64,000 nucleotides of DNA from Neotamlana sedimentorum (GTDB lineage: Bacteria; Bacteroidota; Bacteroidia; Flavobacteriales; Flavobacteriaceae). The translations under genes were made by a program, and so were the position numbers. The stretch is from contig NZ_JTDW01000007.1 of assembly GCF_000943565.1 (NCBI RefSeq), positions 62,001 to 126,000 on the forward strand, read 5' to 3'. Below, one piece after another: positions 54,067 through 63,187 of this stretch. Position 1 is the first letter of the stretch, and every line of letters starts with the position of its first letter. The notes under the pieces were generated by a model, which saw only the letters and a list, made by a program, of their open reading frames with translations, did no database searches and was not told the DNA's origin.

Positions 54067-54678
54067 ATGTTCGATGCGGTTATAATTGGCGCTGGCGCTG
54101 CTGGCATGTCTTGTGCTTTGGTTTTAGGATCTGGTTTACAAAAACCATTCGCTAAAGGCAAAAAAGTAGCTCTTATTGCCCACCAAAAATCCTCACATTT
54201 ACAAACAGCATTATTCAATAATGTTTTAGGATTAGCACCTGGCACAACAGGCGAATCTATTTTAGAAAACGGCAAAACGCAACTAAAAACGCTTTATCCC
54301 GCTATTGAACAAATTGAAAATGAAAAGGTTTTAGAAGTTAGCAAATCAAATAATCATTTTACTATTACAACCAACAAAAACACCTATACTAGTAAAATAG
54401 TAGTTGTAGCTGTTGGTTACACCAATTTGTTTACCATCGAAGGCTTAAATAAATATATTGAAGCTCATCCAAGAGCTGCAACCCAAAAAAATAGAATCTG
54501 GTTAAAAAACACCGACCACCTTGTTGAAGAAAATCTTTATGTTGCAGGTACATTAGCAGGATGGCGTAGTCAGTTTGCAATCGCTTCGGGAAGCGGTGCT
54601 CATGTTGCCACCGATATTTTAACTTTATGGAATAAAGGAAAACACATTAAAGTACATGATAAAATAGACGAGGCTTAA
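54067..54678 (+). CDS. Short thioredoxin-reductase-like FAD-binding protein
   Basis: 203 residues. The N-terminal Rossmann motif GAGAAGMSCALVLG binds FAD. A C-terminal second FAD segment lies near LYVAGTLAGWRSQFAIASG. It resembles thioredoxin reductase but is about 100 residues short: the NAD(P)H-binding domain and the redox C-x-x-C are absent, and the usual G-D of the second FAD motif is G-T. It may therefore use a partner for electrons or have another function. Last gene of the MarC cluster, closed by a terminator. Confidence 0.85.
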   Translation: MFDAVIIGAGAAGMSCALVLGSGLQKPFAKGKKVALIAHQKSSHLQTALFNNVLGLAPGTTGESILENGKTQLKTLYPAIEQIENEKVLEVSKSNNHFTITTNKNTYTSKIVVVAVGYTNLFTIEGLNKYIEAHPRAATQKNRIWLKNTDHLVEENLYVAGTLAGWRSQFAIASGSGAHVATDILTLWNKGKHIKVHDKIDEA

Positions 54679-54709
54679 TTTTAAATCAATTCGTGCTTTA
54701 AATAATCAA

Positions 54710-54751
54710 ACAAAAAATGGTGAAATTTAAAATTTCACCATTTTTGTTTTT
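54710..54751. terminator. Bidirectional intrinsic terminator
   Basis: Stem AATGGTGAAATTT/AAATTTCACCATT with A- and T-runs between convergent genes. Confidence 0.9.
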
Positions 54752-54774
54752 ATAGAATCTATATTTTACAAAAC

Positions 54775-56391
54775 CTAAAACGCATAGCGTTGTGGACCGC
54801 CACGACGAATTTCTTCACTACAAAAAGCTTCGTATTTTTTAAAGTTTTCTCTAAATGCATTGGTTAATTTAAAGGCCATAGTGTAATAGGCTTGGTCGTC
54901 GTTCCAGGTTTGTCTTGGACTTAATACACTTGTTGGAACACCCGGACAAGATCTTGGTTGCGCCACACCAAAAACCGAGTGAATGTGGTAATTATCGTAG
55001 TTATACAATCCCAAATCGCCATTTAAAACAGCGTTTATCATGGCCCGCGTATACTTTAATTCCATGCGCTTACCAACACCATAAGGCCCACCAGTCCAAC
55101 CTGTATTTACCAACCAAACATTAACTCCAGCTTCCACCATTTTTTTGCTTAACATTTCTGCATATTTCGATGGATGTAAAGGCATAAAAGGCGCTCCAAA
55201 ACAGGCCGAAAACGAGGGCACAGGCTCTACCACACCCGCTTCGGTTCCAGCAACTTTTGCCGTATAGCCCGAAATAAAGTGATATGCCGCTTGGCTTGGT
55301 GTTAGCTTAGATATTGGTGGAATTACCCCAAAAGCATCGGCCGTTAAAAAGAAAATATTCTTAGGGTTTTCACCAATAGAAGGTGTTTTTATATTCTCAA
55401 TATGATAAATGGGATAACTTACCCTTGTATTTTGAGTTATTGATGTATTAGCAAAATCTACTGCACCAGCATCATCAAGAATAACATTTTCAAGAATTGC
55501 TCCTTTTTTAATGGCGTTAAAAATTTCAGGCTCTTTTTCTTTCGATAAGTTAATTACTTTAGCGTAACAACCACCTTCAAAATTAAACACCGTATTTTCT
55601 TTGGTCCAACCATGCTCGTCGTCGCCAATTAAACTTCTATTTGGGTCGGTAGATAATGTTGTTTTTCCAGTACCAGATAAACCAAAAAATATAGCGGTAT
55701 CACCATCTTTACCAACATTAGCACTACAATGCATTGGCAAGGTTTCTTTAAAAACTGGGAGAATAAAATTTAAAGCCGAAAAAATACCTTTTTTAATTTC
55801 ACCTGTATAACCCGTACCACCTATTAAAGCAATTTTTTTAGTAAAATTTAAAATCGCAAAATTATGTTGTCGTGTATGGTCAACTTCTGGAGTTGCCATA
55901 AAACCCGGCGCATTAACAATGGTCCATTCTGGTGTAAAACCTTCAAGCTCATCATCCTCTATACGTAAAAACATATTGCTTGCAAACATGTTGCTCCATG
56001 GATACTCGTTAATAACACGAATATTTAGTTTATAATTCTCATCGGCGCAAGCGTAACAATCGCGAACAAACAATTCTTTTTCAGAGAGATAATCAACAAC
56101 TTTATCGTATAATTTATCAAAATGAACACTTTCAAAAGGAATATTAACATTGCCCCACCAAATTTTGTCGTCGGTAATAGCATCTTTTACAATAAAACGA
56201 TCTTTTGGAGAGCGTCCCGTAAATTCACCAGTATTTACTGCTAAAGCCCCAGAACTAGCTTCCAGCCCATTGTACTTTTTAATGGTTATATCGTGCAATG
56301 CATCGGGAGGTAATTGATAATTTACATTGGCATTTTTAATACCATATCCTTCTAACGAAATCGTTTTCGTAATTTGTTTGTAATTCTCCAT
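54775..56391 (-). CDS. pckA: Phosphoenolpyruvate carboxykinase (ATP)
   Basis: 538 residues, normal length. The kinase-1 loop GLSGTGKTTLS near 240 and kinase-2 motif LIGDDEHGW near 258 are intact. The N-terminal NTGEFTGRSPKDRF motif and Arg-containing GGPYGVGKR are as in the ATP-dependent family. It converts oxaloacetate to PEP in gluconeogenesis. Single gene on the minus strand. Confidence 0.97.
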   Translation of the reverse strand: MENYKQITKTISLEGYGIKNANVNYQLPPDALHDITIKKYNGLEASSGALAVNTGEFTGRSPKDRFIVKDAITDDKIWWGNVNIPFESVHFDKLYDKVVDYLSEKELFVRDCYACADENYKLNIRVINEYPWSNMFASNMFLRIEDDELEGFTPEWTIVNAPGFMATPEVDHTRQHNFAILNFTKKIALIGGTGYTGEIKKGIFSALNFILPVFKETLPMHCSANVGKDGDTAIFFGLSGTGKTTLSTDPNRSLIGDDEHGWTKENTVFNFEGGCYAKVINLSKEKEPEIFNAIKKGAILENVILDDAGAVDFANTSITQNTRVSYPIYHIENIKTPSIGENPKNIFFLTADAFGVIPPISKLTPSQAAYHFISGYTAKVAGTEAGVVEPVPSFSACFGAPFMPLHPSKYAEMLSKKMVEAGVNVWLVNTGWTGGPYGVGKRMELKYTRAMINAVLNGDLGLYNYDNYHIHSVFGVAQPRSCPGVPTSVLSPRQTWNDDQAYYTMAFKLTNAFRENFKKYEAFCSEEIRRGGPQRYAF

Positions 56392-56458
56392 AATGTAGCT
56401 GTAAATTAAATTATAAATACAAAACTAAAATAATTAGTCAATTATTTTAGCTAAATTT

Positions 56459-56851
56459 TCAGTTTTTATGAGAATTTTTCAAAAAACTAAGCAATAACAT
56501 GCTCCAAGCCAATATTAAAAATAAACCACCAATAGGCGTTATAAAACCAATGGTTTTAAAATTAAAAACCGACAAACTATTTGTTGCTAAACCGTAAATA
56601 GAACCCGAAAAGAAAATAACTCCAAATACAACCAGATAAAAAATAATACGTTTCGTTTTTTCTGAAATAGAATGCGTATGTGCCACAAACAATAAAAAAA
56701 GCGCATGATACATTTGGTATTTTACACCCGTTTCAAAGGTTTGAATAGCTTCTGCAGAAATCAGTCGTTTTAGTCCATGAGCGCCAAAAGCACCTAAAAC
56801 AATACTTATTAAACCTAATAACGACGCTGTAATTAAAATTTTTCTAGTCAT
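56459..56851 (-). CDS. DUF423-family membrane protein
   Basis: 130 residues with four helices (about 6-24, 42-60, 70-89 and 100-121). FGAHGLKR and the GVIFFSGSIYGLA motif are the DUF423 (YgdD-like) signature. Inner membrane; function unknown. It is upstream of pckA on the same strand, separated by 67 bp, so co-transcription is possible. Confidence 0.88.
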   Translation of the reverse strand: MTRKILITASLLGLISIVLGAFGAHGLKRLISAEAIQTFETGVKYQMYHALFLLFVAHTHSISEKTKRIIFYLVVFGVIFFSGSIYGLATNSLSVFNFKTIGFITPIGGLFLILAWSMLLLSFLKNSHKN

Positions 56852-56949
56852 TTTTATAAATTATTTTTAACAAAACCTTATTTTTATTGATACATCCGAA
56901 ATAATAATTTCGAACATAGCGTACACAAAATTACTCAACTAAACCCGAA

Positions 56950-58314
56950 ATGCGAAAGATTTTAATTATAGGTTCTGGGAAATCTACAGCTTATCTGCAA
57001 AAATATTTGTTAGATAAATCGGATGCTGAAAATCTATTTATTACTATTGGAGATATAGATTTAAAATCGGCTCAAAAAGCCGTTCAAAATCATAAAAACG
57101 CGAAAGCCATAGCATTAAATGTTTTCGATAACCAATCGAGAACCCAAGCTATAAAACATGCCGATATTGTAGTATCCATGCTTCCGGCGCACTATCATAT
57201 TGAAGTTGCTAAAGATTGTGTTACCTATGCCAAACCCATGGTAACCGCATCGTATGTAAGCCCAGAAATGCAAGCTTTACACCACGCTGCCGTAGAACAA
57301 AACATTATTTTACTTAACGAAATTGGTGTCGATCCTGGTATAGACCACATGAGCGCTATGCAAGTTCTAGATCGTATTCGCGATACCGGTGGCAAGGTTA
57401 TACTTTTCGAATCGTTTACTGGAGGTTTAGTGGCACCCGAAAACGACAACAACTTATGGAACTACAAATTTACTTGGAATCCCAGAAATGTGGTGCTTGC
57501 TGGACAAGGTGGCGCTGCCAAATTTTTACAAGAAGGCACTTATAAATACATTCCGTATAACCGCTTATTTAGGCGCACCGAATTTTTAGAAATCGATAAT
57601 TTTGGGCGATTCGAGGTTTATGCTAATCGCGACTCCTTAAAATATCAAGAAGCTTACGGCTTGCAAAATGTAAAAACACTGTACCGTGGCACCATGCGTC
57701 GTGTTGGTTTTAGTCGTGCATGGAACATTTTCGTAACCTTAGGAATGACCGACGATAGTTACACCATCGACAATAGCGAATATATGAGTTATCGCGATTT
57801 TACCAACTTATTTTTACCCTACAGCCCAACCGATTCGGTAGAACTTAAACTGCGGCATCAACTAAAAATAGATCAAGACGATATTGTTTGGGATAAATTA
57901 GTAGAGCTCGATATTTTTAGCGCAACCAAAAAAGTAGGCCTCAAAAATGCCACACCGGCACAAATACTTCAAAATATACTAACCCAAAGTTGGTCCTTAG
58001 CCGAAAATGATAAAGACATGATTGTGATGTATCACAAATTTGGCTACGAAAAAAATAGCAAAAACCACCAAATAGATGCCACCATGGTTGTTTTAGGCGA
58101 AGACCAAACCTATACCGCAATGGCGAAAACCGTTGGATTACCAGTTGCCATGGCTACACTTGCCATTTTAAATAAAAAAATTACAGCCACGGGTGTACAA
58201 ATACCCATTTCTAAAAACATTTACACGCCCATTTTAAGCGAGTTAGCCACATTTGGCATTGTATTTAACGAAAAAGAAGTGCCTTATTTAGGATACAATC
58301 CTTTAAATATTTAG
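56950..58314 (+). CDS. Saccharopine dehydrogenase family protein
   Basis: 454 residues. The N-terminal NAD(P)-binding Rossmann motif is IIGSGKSTAYLQKYL, where the third Gly of the usual G-x-G-x-x-G is Thr. The VSMLPAHYHIEVAKDC and NEIGVDPGIDHMSAM segments are typical of saccharopine dehydrogenase and related lysine-pathway enzymes. It probably splits saccharopine to aminoadipate semialdehyde and glutamate in lysine breakdown. An Lrp/AsnC regulator follows on the same strand, which fits amino-acid control. Confidence 0.9.
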   Translation: MRKILIIGSGKSTAYLQKYLLDKSDAENLFITIGDIDLKSAQKAVQNHKNAKAIALNVFDNQSRTQAIKHADIVVSMLPAHYHIEVAKDCVTYAKPMVTASYVSPEMQALHHAAVEQNIILLNEIGVDPGIDHMSAMQVLDRIRDTGGKVILFESFTGGLVAPENDNNLWNYKFTWNPRNVVLAGQGGAAKFLQEGTYKYIPYNRLFRRTEFLEIDNFGRFEVYANRDSLKYQEAYGLQNVKTLYRGTMRRVGFSRAWNIFVTLGMTDDSYTIDNSEYMSYRDFTNLFLPYSPTDSVELKLRHQLKIDQDDIVWDKLVELDIFSATKKVGLKNATPAQILQNILTQSWSLAENDKDMIVMYHKFGYEKNSKNHQIDATMVVLGEDQTYTAMAKTVGLPVAMATLAILNKKITATGVQIPISKNIYTPILSELATFGIVFNEKEVPYLGYNPLNI

Positions 58315-58323
58315 CCATTATTA

Positions 58324-58480
58324 GGCGTTACCCACAAGGGGTCGGGCTTTTCGTTATAATCTTTTTACGAAACAGTTCGAACTCGTTTTGCAAGCCTTCA
58401 ACTAAAACAAACTTAAAAGCATATTAAATTATTAGGTTTCAAATATTCGTAAAAAGGATTTCCACTGCAATCCCTAACGC
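58324..58480 (+). repeat. Interspersed REP-like element, copy C
   Basis: Starts GGCGTTACCCACAAGGGG and ends CACTGCAATCCCTAACGC, the reverse complement of the ends of copies B and D, with a longer unrelated middle. It lies between the dehydrogenase and Lrp genes. Confidence 0.7.
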
Positions 58481-58538
58481 AATTTTAGTTTCAAATTAAA
58501 ACAAAACACTTATATTTATGTTTTAGTTTCAAACCATT

Positions 58539-59006
58539 ATGAAAAAAACAAAAACCATAACCATCGACGGCATCGATAAAAAAATACTACGTGCTTTAAT
58601 GCAAGATGCCCGAACACCAATTTTAGAAATTGCTCGTAATGTAGGAATATCGGGAGCAGCCATTCACCAACGCCTACGTAAATTAGAAAAATCGCAGTTA
58701 CTAGCAGGCTCAAAATTTATAATCGATCCTAAAATATTAGGGTTTTCAACCTTGGCTTTTGTTGGTATTTATTTAGACAAAGCTGCCGATAGCGATAGCG
58801 TTATTAATGCCTTAAAAAAAATTCCCGAAGTTGTAGAATGCCATTACACAACTGGTAATTACAACTTATTTATTAAAGTGTTAAGTTTAGACAACAACCA
58901 TTTAATGCATATACTTAACAAAGAAATTCAACCAATAACCGGCGTTTCTAGAACCGAATCGTTAATTTCTTTAGAACAGCAAATTGATAGACAAATAAAG
59001 GTTTAA
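58539..59006 (+). CDS. Lrp/AsnC-family transcriptional regulator
   Basis: 155 residues. The winged helix-turn-helix (about 8-60) shows DARTPILEIARNVGISGAAIHQRLRKLE. The RAM ligand domain (about 70-150) includes VVECHYTTGNYNLFIKV. Such proteins sense amino acids. Two copies of TTTTAGTTTCAAA are found 5 and 43 bp before the ATG. The upstream dehydrogenase gene is the most likely target apart from itself. Confidence 0.93.
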   Translation: MKKTKTITIDGIDKKILRALMQDARTPILEIARNVGISGAAIHQRLRKLEKSQLLAGSKFIIDPKILGFSTLAFVGIYLDKAADSDSVINALKKIPEVVECHYTTGNYNLFIKVLSLDNNHLMHILNKEIQPITGVSRTESLISLEQQIDRQIKV

Positions 59007-59044
59007 AAACAAAACCCCGAGTATTTTTACTCGGGGTTTTGTTT
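59005..59044. terminator. Bidirectional intrinsic terminator
   Basis: Stem AACCCCGAGTA/TACTCGGGGTT with A- and T-rich flanks between two convergent genes; GC-rich and strong. Confidence 0.92.
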
Positions 59045-59077
59045 ATTAAAAAATTTCCTGCTCTCGCCGAAATCGTA

Positions 59078-60622
59078 TTATTTCATTTTCATGAGCCAGT
59101 TACGTACATCAACATCTTGTTTTATAATGTTACGTAAATCTTCAATTTTAACACGCTCTTGCTCCATAGAATCTCTAAATCGAAGGGTAACTGTGTTATC
59201 TTCTAGAGTATCATGGTCTACCGTTATACAAAATGGTGTTCCGTTAGCATCTTGTCTTCTGTAACGACGCCCAACAGCATCTTTTTCGTCGTAAATTACG
59301 TTGAAATCCCATTTTAAGTCTTCAACTATTTTACGAGCAACATCTGGCAAGCCATCTTTTTTAACCAATGGTAAAATAGCTGCTTTTACTGGAGCTAAAA
59401 CACTAGGTAATTTTAAAACGGTTCTGGTTGTACCATTTTCTAGGGCTTCCTCTTCTAACGAATTAGAGAATACTGCTAAAAACATTCGATCTAAACCAAT
59501 TGAGGTTTCTAATACGTAAGGCACATAACTTTTATTTTCTTCGTGATCGAAATACTGTAATTTTTTACCAGAGAATTTTTCGTGCTGACTTAAATCGAAA
59601 TCGGTACGCGAGTGTATACCTTCTAATTCTTTAAATCCGAAAGGGAATTTAAATTCAATATCGGCAGCCGCATCGGCGTAGTGTGCTAATTTTTCATGAT
59701 CGTGAAAACGATAGTTGTCTGCACCCATACCTAAACTTAAATGCCATTTTAAACGCGTTTCTTTCCAGTGTTCGTACCATTCCTTTTGAGTACCTGGTTT
59801 AATAAAAAACTGCATTTCCATTTGTTCGAACTCACGCATTCTAAAAATAAATTGTCTAGCAACAATTTCATTTCTAAAGGCTTTACCTGTTTGCGCGATA
59901 CCAAACGGGATTTTCATACGTCCCGTTTTTTGCACATTTAAAAAGTTAACAAAAATACCTTGAGCGGTTTCTGGGCGCAAGTATAAATCCATCGCACTTT
60001 CGGCAGAAGCACCTAACTTAGTACCAAACATAAGATTAAACTGCTTAACGTCGGTCCAGTTTTTACTTCCGGTTAACGGATCTGCAATTTCTAACTCTTC
60101 AATTAAAGCTTTAACATCGGCTAAATCTTCATTTTCTAAAGATTTACCCATGCGCGCAAGTATGGTATTAATTTTTTCTTGGTATCCTAAAACACGGCCG
60201 TTAGTGCTTAAAAACTCTTCTTTATTAAAAGCATCACCAAAACGTTTTTCGGCTTTTTTAACCTCTTTTTCAATTTTAGTTTCAATTTTAGCACAATAAT
60301 CTTCAATTAAAACATCGGCACGGTATCTTTTTTTCGAATCTTTATTGTCAATTAACGGGTCGTTAAACGCATCGACATGGCCCGAAGCTTTCCACGTGGT
60401 TGGATGCATAAAAATTGCAGCATCGATACCCACAATATTCTCATTCATTTGCACCATGGCTTTCCACCAGTAGTCGCGTATGTTTTTCTTTAATTCTGCA
60501 CCATTTTGTGCGTAGTCGTAAACGGCGCTTAAACCGTCGTAAATTTCGCTGCTTTGAAACACATAACCGTATTCCTTTGCATGCGATATAACCTTCTTAA
60601 ATTGATCGTCTTGATTTGCCAT
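59078..60622 (-). CDS. glyS: Glycyl-tRNA synthetase, one-chain (eukaryote-type)
   Basis: 514 residues. Class II motif 2 is FRNEIVARQFIFRMREFEQME near 245, and motif 3 is TSIGLDRMFLAVF near 382. The C-terminal anticodon-binding domain covers about 405-510. It is the homodimeric alpha2 type (glyQS), not the alpha/beta type of enterics, as usual for Bacteroidota. Charges tRNA-Gly. Single gene. Confidence 0.96.
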   Translation of the reverse strand: MANQDDQFKKVISHAKEYGYVFQSSEIYDGLSAVYDYAQNGAELKKNIRDYWWKAMVQMNENIVGIDAAIFMHPTTWKASGHVDAFNDPLIDNKDSKKRYRADVLIEDYCAKIETKIEKEVKKAEKRFGDAFNKEEFLSTNGRVLGYQEKINTILARMGKSLENEDLADVKALIEELEIADPLTGSKNWTDVKQFNLMFGTKLGASAESAMDLYLRPETAQGIFVNFLNVQKTGRMKIPFGIAQTGKAFRNEIVARQFIFRMREFEQMEMQFFIKPGTQKEWYEHWKETRLKWHLSLGMGADNYRFHDHEKLAHYADAAADIEFKFPFGFKELEGIHSRTDFDLSQHEKFSGKKLQYFDHEENKSYVPYVLETSIGLDRMFLAVFSNSLEEEALENGTTRTVLKLPSVLAPVKAAILPLVKKDGLPDVARKIVEDLKWDFNVIYDEKDAVGRRYRRQDANGTPFCITVDHDTLEDNTVTLRFRDSMEQERVKIEDLRNIIKQDVDVRNWLMKMK

Positions 60623-60754
60623 TCTGCAAAAATATAAAACCCGAATAAACTATTGCTGTTCTTTATTAAAATTTGATGCAAAATCATTAATTATTATTTA
60701 TATTAGGAAACGAAAGCCATAATCTTTTTTAAAAATTTGAAAAGTATCGCCAAA

Positions 60755-60841
60755 GCGCATTAGGGATTGTAGTGAAAATCCTTTTGCCTAAGCAAAAGAT
60801 TGCAACGAAAAGCCCCACCACGCCAAAGCGGGGTAATGCCC
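60755..60841 (-). repeat. Interspersed REP-like element, copy D
   Basis: Reads GCGCATTAGGGATTGTAGTG at one end and GGGGTAATGCC at the other, like copy B, with an internal inverted repeat CTTTTGC/GCAAAAG. It ends only 7 bp before the comF start codon. Confidence 0.7.
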
Positions 60842-60848
60842 AAAAATT

Positions 60849-61526
60849 ATGATTAGAAACGTTGTAAACCTATTTTTTCCTGAAATTTGTTATGCTTGCC
60901 AAAACTTACTTAACGATAACGAAGCTAGTATTTGCACATCGTGTCGGCACGATTTACCGGTTACGAATTTTCATTTTAATAATAGCGATGCTATAAAAAA
61001 AGTACTTTATGGTAGAGCAAAAATTGAACATGGCACCGCACTTTTTAGGTTCGAAAAAAAAGGTTTAGTGCAACAACTTATTCATGGATTAAAATACAAA
61101 GGTTACGAAAATATTGGTTTTGTTTTAGGCAATTGGTTAGGTGGCGAACTTAAACAAATTAAGGACTACCAAACCATTGATGCTGTAATACCTGTGCCTT
61201 TGCATAAAAACAAGCTTAAAAAACGCGGCTATAACCAAGTGGCTAAATTTGGTGAGCAACTTGCCTTAGCTTTAAACGCGCAATATAACGATAAGATTTT
61301 ATTAAAAATCACGAATAACAAATCGCAAACTACAAAAGAAAGAATTTTACGTTGGAACGAAAACCAACAACTTTTTGCTTTAAACCCTGAAATACAAATT
61401 AAAAACAAACACATACTATTAGTAGACGATATAATAACTACAGGCGCTACCTTGGAAGCTTGCATAAATGTAATTACCAAAACCGAAAATGTAAAAATAA
61501 GTGTAGCTACCATGGCAATAGCATAA
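60849..61526 (+). CDS. comF: ComF-family phosphoribosyltransferase-like protein
   Basis: 225 residues. The N-terminal zinc ribbon has C-Y-A-C and C-T-S-C. The C-terminal phosphoribosyltransferase fold carries the PRPP-binding loop HILLVDDIITTGATLEAC near 190 and IPVPLHKNKLKKRGYNQ near 118. ComF is linked to DNA uptake in transformable bacteria, and the exact reaction is unclear. Promoter elements must lie within or before the REP-like element. Confidence 0.92.
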   Translation: MIRNVVNLFFPEICYACQNLLNDNEASICTSCRHDLPVTNFHFNNSDAIKKVLYGRAKIEHGTALFRFEKKGLVQQLIHGLKYKGYENIGFVLGNWLGGELKQIKDYQTIDAVIPVPLHKNKLKKRGYNQVAKFGEQLALALNAQYNDKILLKITNNKSQTTKERILRWNENQQLFALNPEIQIKNKHILLVDDIITTGATLEACINVITKTENVKISVATMAIA

Positions 61527-61585
61527 TGTTGTTTAACGTTATAACCTTAAAATTATGTAGGTTTGTAAAAATTTATAATTGTTTG

Positions 61586-63187
61586 ATGAATAAAACGCTT
61601 CGCGACTTAATTTTAGCTTTTAGTTTTGGTTTAATTTTAGTTAACTGTGCTAATCGTGGCTCGCCAGATGGTGGCCCTAAAGACGAAACACCTCCTGAAA
61701 TTGTAAAGTCTTCGCCCGAAAATTTTACCACTAATTTTAAAGGTAACGAAATTGAAATTGAATTTGACGAATACATTAAAGTTAAAAACATAGACAAGCA
61801 GCTTATTATTTCACCACCAATGAAGTATAAACCAGACATCTTACCACAAGGGGCGGCTAGCAAAAAAATTACCATTAAAATTAAGGATACTTTACCACCA
61901 AACACCACCTACGCTTTTAATTTTGGTAATAGTATTGTTGATAATAACGAAGGTAATGCTTACCCGTATTACCGTTTTGTGTTTTCTACTGGAAATTATA
62001 TTGATTCCTTAAAAGTAAAAGGTAAAATTATTGATGCCTTACAAACAAAGCCAGAATCTTTTGTTAATGTGGCTTTATATGAAGTGGACTCGGCTTATAC
62101 CGATTCGATTATATACAAAGAAGTACCAAAATACATTACCAATACTTTAGATAGTTTAACCGCTTTTTCTATTGAAAATATTAGAGCTGGGAAGTATTTA
62201 CTCATGGCTTTAAAAGACAATAATGGCGACAATAAATTTCAGCAAAAAACAGATGCCGTAGCGTTTCATAAAGAATTTATTACCGTACCAACCGATAGTA
62301 GTTACACTTTAAAACTTTTTAAAGAAGCCCTGGATTTTAAAGCGATTAGACCGCGTTTATTTGCGGGCGAAAAAATTGCTTTTGGTTACGAAGGAAGCCA
62401 TAAAAACATGAAAATTAATATGGTTTCTGAAACTCCTGAAGATTTCACTTACCGAATTACCAAAGACGAGTTAGCCGATACACTTTACTACTGGTACAAA
62501 CCAAGATTAAAAATAGATTCACTTCTTTTTAAAGTAACCAACAAAGACTACGAAAAAGATTTTACTGCTAGGATAAGCGAACAAAAACGCGACTCGTTAA
62601 CTTTAAAAAATGCACCAACAGGAAGCATTGGTTTAGACGAAGATTTTAAAATATTTGGGAGTATTCCTTTTGTAAATTTAGACGCAACAAAAGTGTCTAT
62701 GATGGATAAGGATTCGGCAAATGTAGATTTTAAAACCAGTTTTGATAGTTTAACGAATGCATACGCTTTTAGTTTCGATAAAACTTACGAGAATAAATAT
62801 AGCATCTCTATTTTACCTGAAGCATTTACCGATTTTTTTGATAATAAAAACGATACTTTACAATTCTCGATTAGCACGAAAAAGGAATCGGATTTTGGTT
62901 TTGCTCGATTTTCTTTAGTTAACGCTAAATTTCCGCTAATTTTTCAATTAACTGATAATAAAGGGGAAGTAAAATTTGAACGATATGCTGCTACCCAAGG
63001 TGAAGTCGAGTTTTTAAGTTTAACACCTGGCAAATATTTAATTCGCGTTATTTACGATACCAATGGTAATAAACAATACGATCCTGGAGTTTTCTTAAAA
63101 AAGATACAACCCGAGCAAGTTTATCATTTTAACGAAGTTGAAATTAGAGCCGATTGGGGTATTACAGAATCGCTCACTTTTCCTTAA
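61586..63187 (+). CDS. Lipoprotein with N-terminal Ig-like (Big_5) domain
   Basis: 533 residues from the ATG at 61586, where a lipoprotein signal begins (MNKTLRDLILAF ... LVNCANRGSPDGG, Cys near 23); longer frames upstream run through comF. An Ig-like Big_5 domain at about 35-130 shows SPENFTTNFKGNEIEIEFDEYI. The rest is beta-rich with Asp/Lys patterns and a late prealbumin-like segment (TPGKYLIRVIYDTNGNKQYDPG). Surface or periplasmic; function unknown. Its end overlaps the convergent amidase gene by 14 bp. Confidence 0.82.
   Translation: MNKTLRDLILAFSFGLILVNCANRGSPDGGPKDETPPEIVKSSPENFTTNFKGNEIEIEFDEYIKVKNIDKQLIISPPMKYKPDILPQGAASKKITIKIKDTLPPNTTYAFNFGNSIVDNNEGNAYPYYRFVFSTGNYIDSLKVKGKIIDALQTKPESFVNVALYEVDSAYTDSIIYKEVPKYITNTLDSLTAFSIENIRAGKYLLMALKDNNGDNKFQQKTDAVAFHKEFITVPTDSSYTLKLFKEALDFKAIRPRLFAGEKIAFGYEGSHKNMKINMVSETPEDFTYRITKDELADTLYYWYKPRLKIDSLLFKVTNKDYEKDFTARISEQKRDSLTLKNAPTGSIGLDEDFKIFGSIPFVNLDATKVSMMDKDSANVDFKTSFDSLTNAYAFSFDKTYENKYSISILPEAFTDFFDNKNDTLQFSISTKKESDFGFARFSLVNAKFPLIFQLTDNKGEVKFERYAATQGEVEFLSLTPGKYLIRVIYDTNGNKQYDPGVFLKKIQPEQVYHFNEVEIRADWGITESLTFP

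Noticed and set aside
61460-61585. Longer N-terminus for the Ig-like lipoprotein
   Set aside because: The extension overlaps comF and would bury the lipoprotein signal that starts at 61586.
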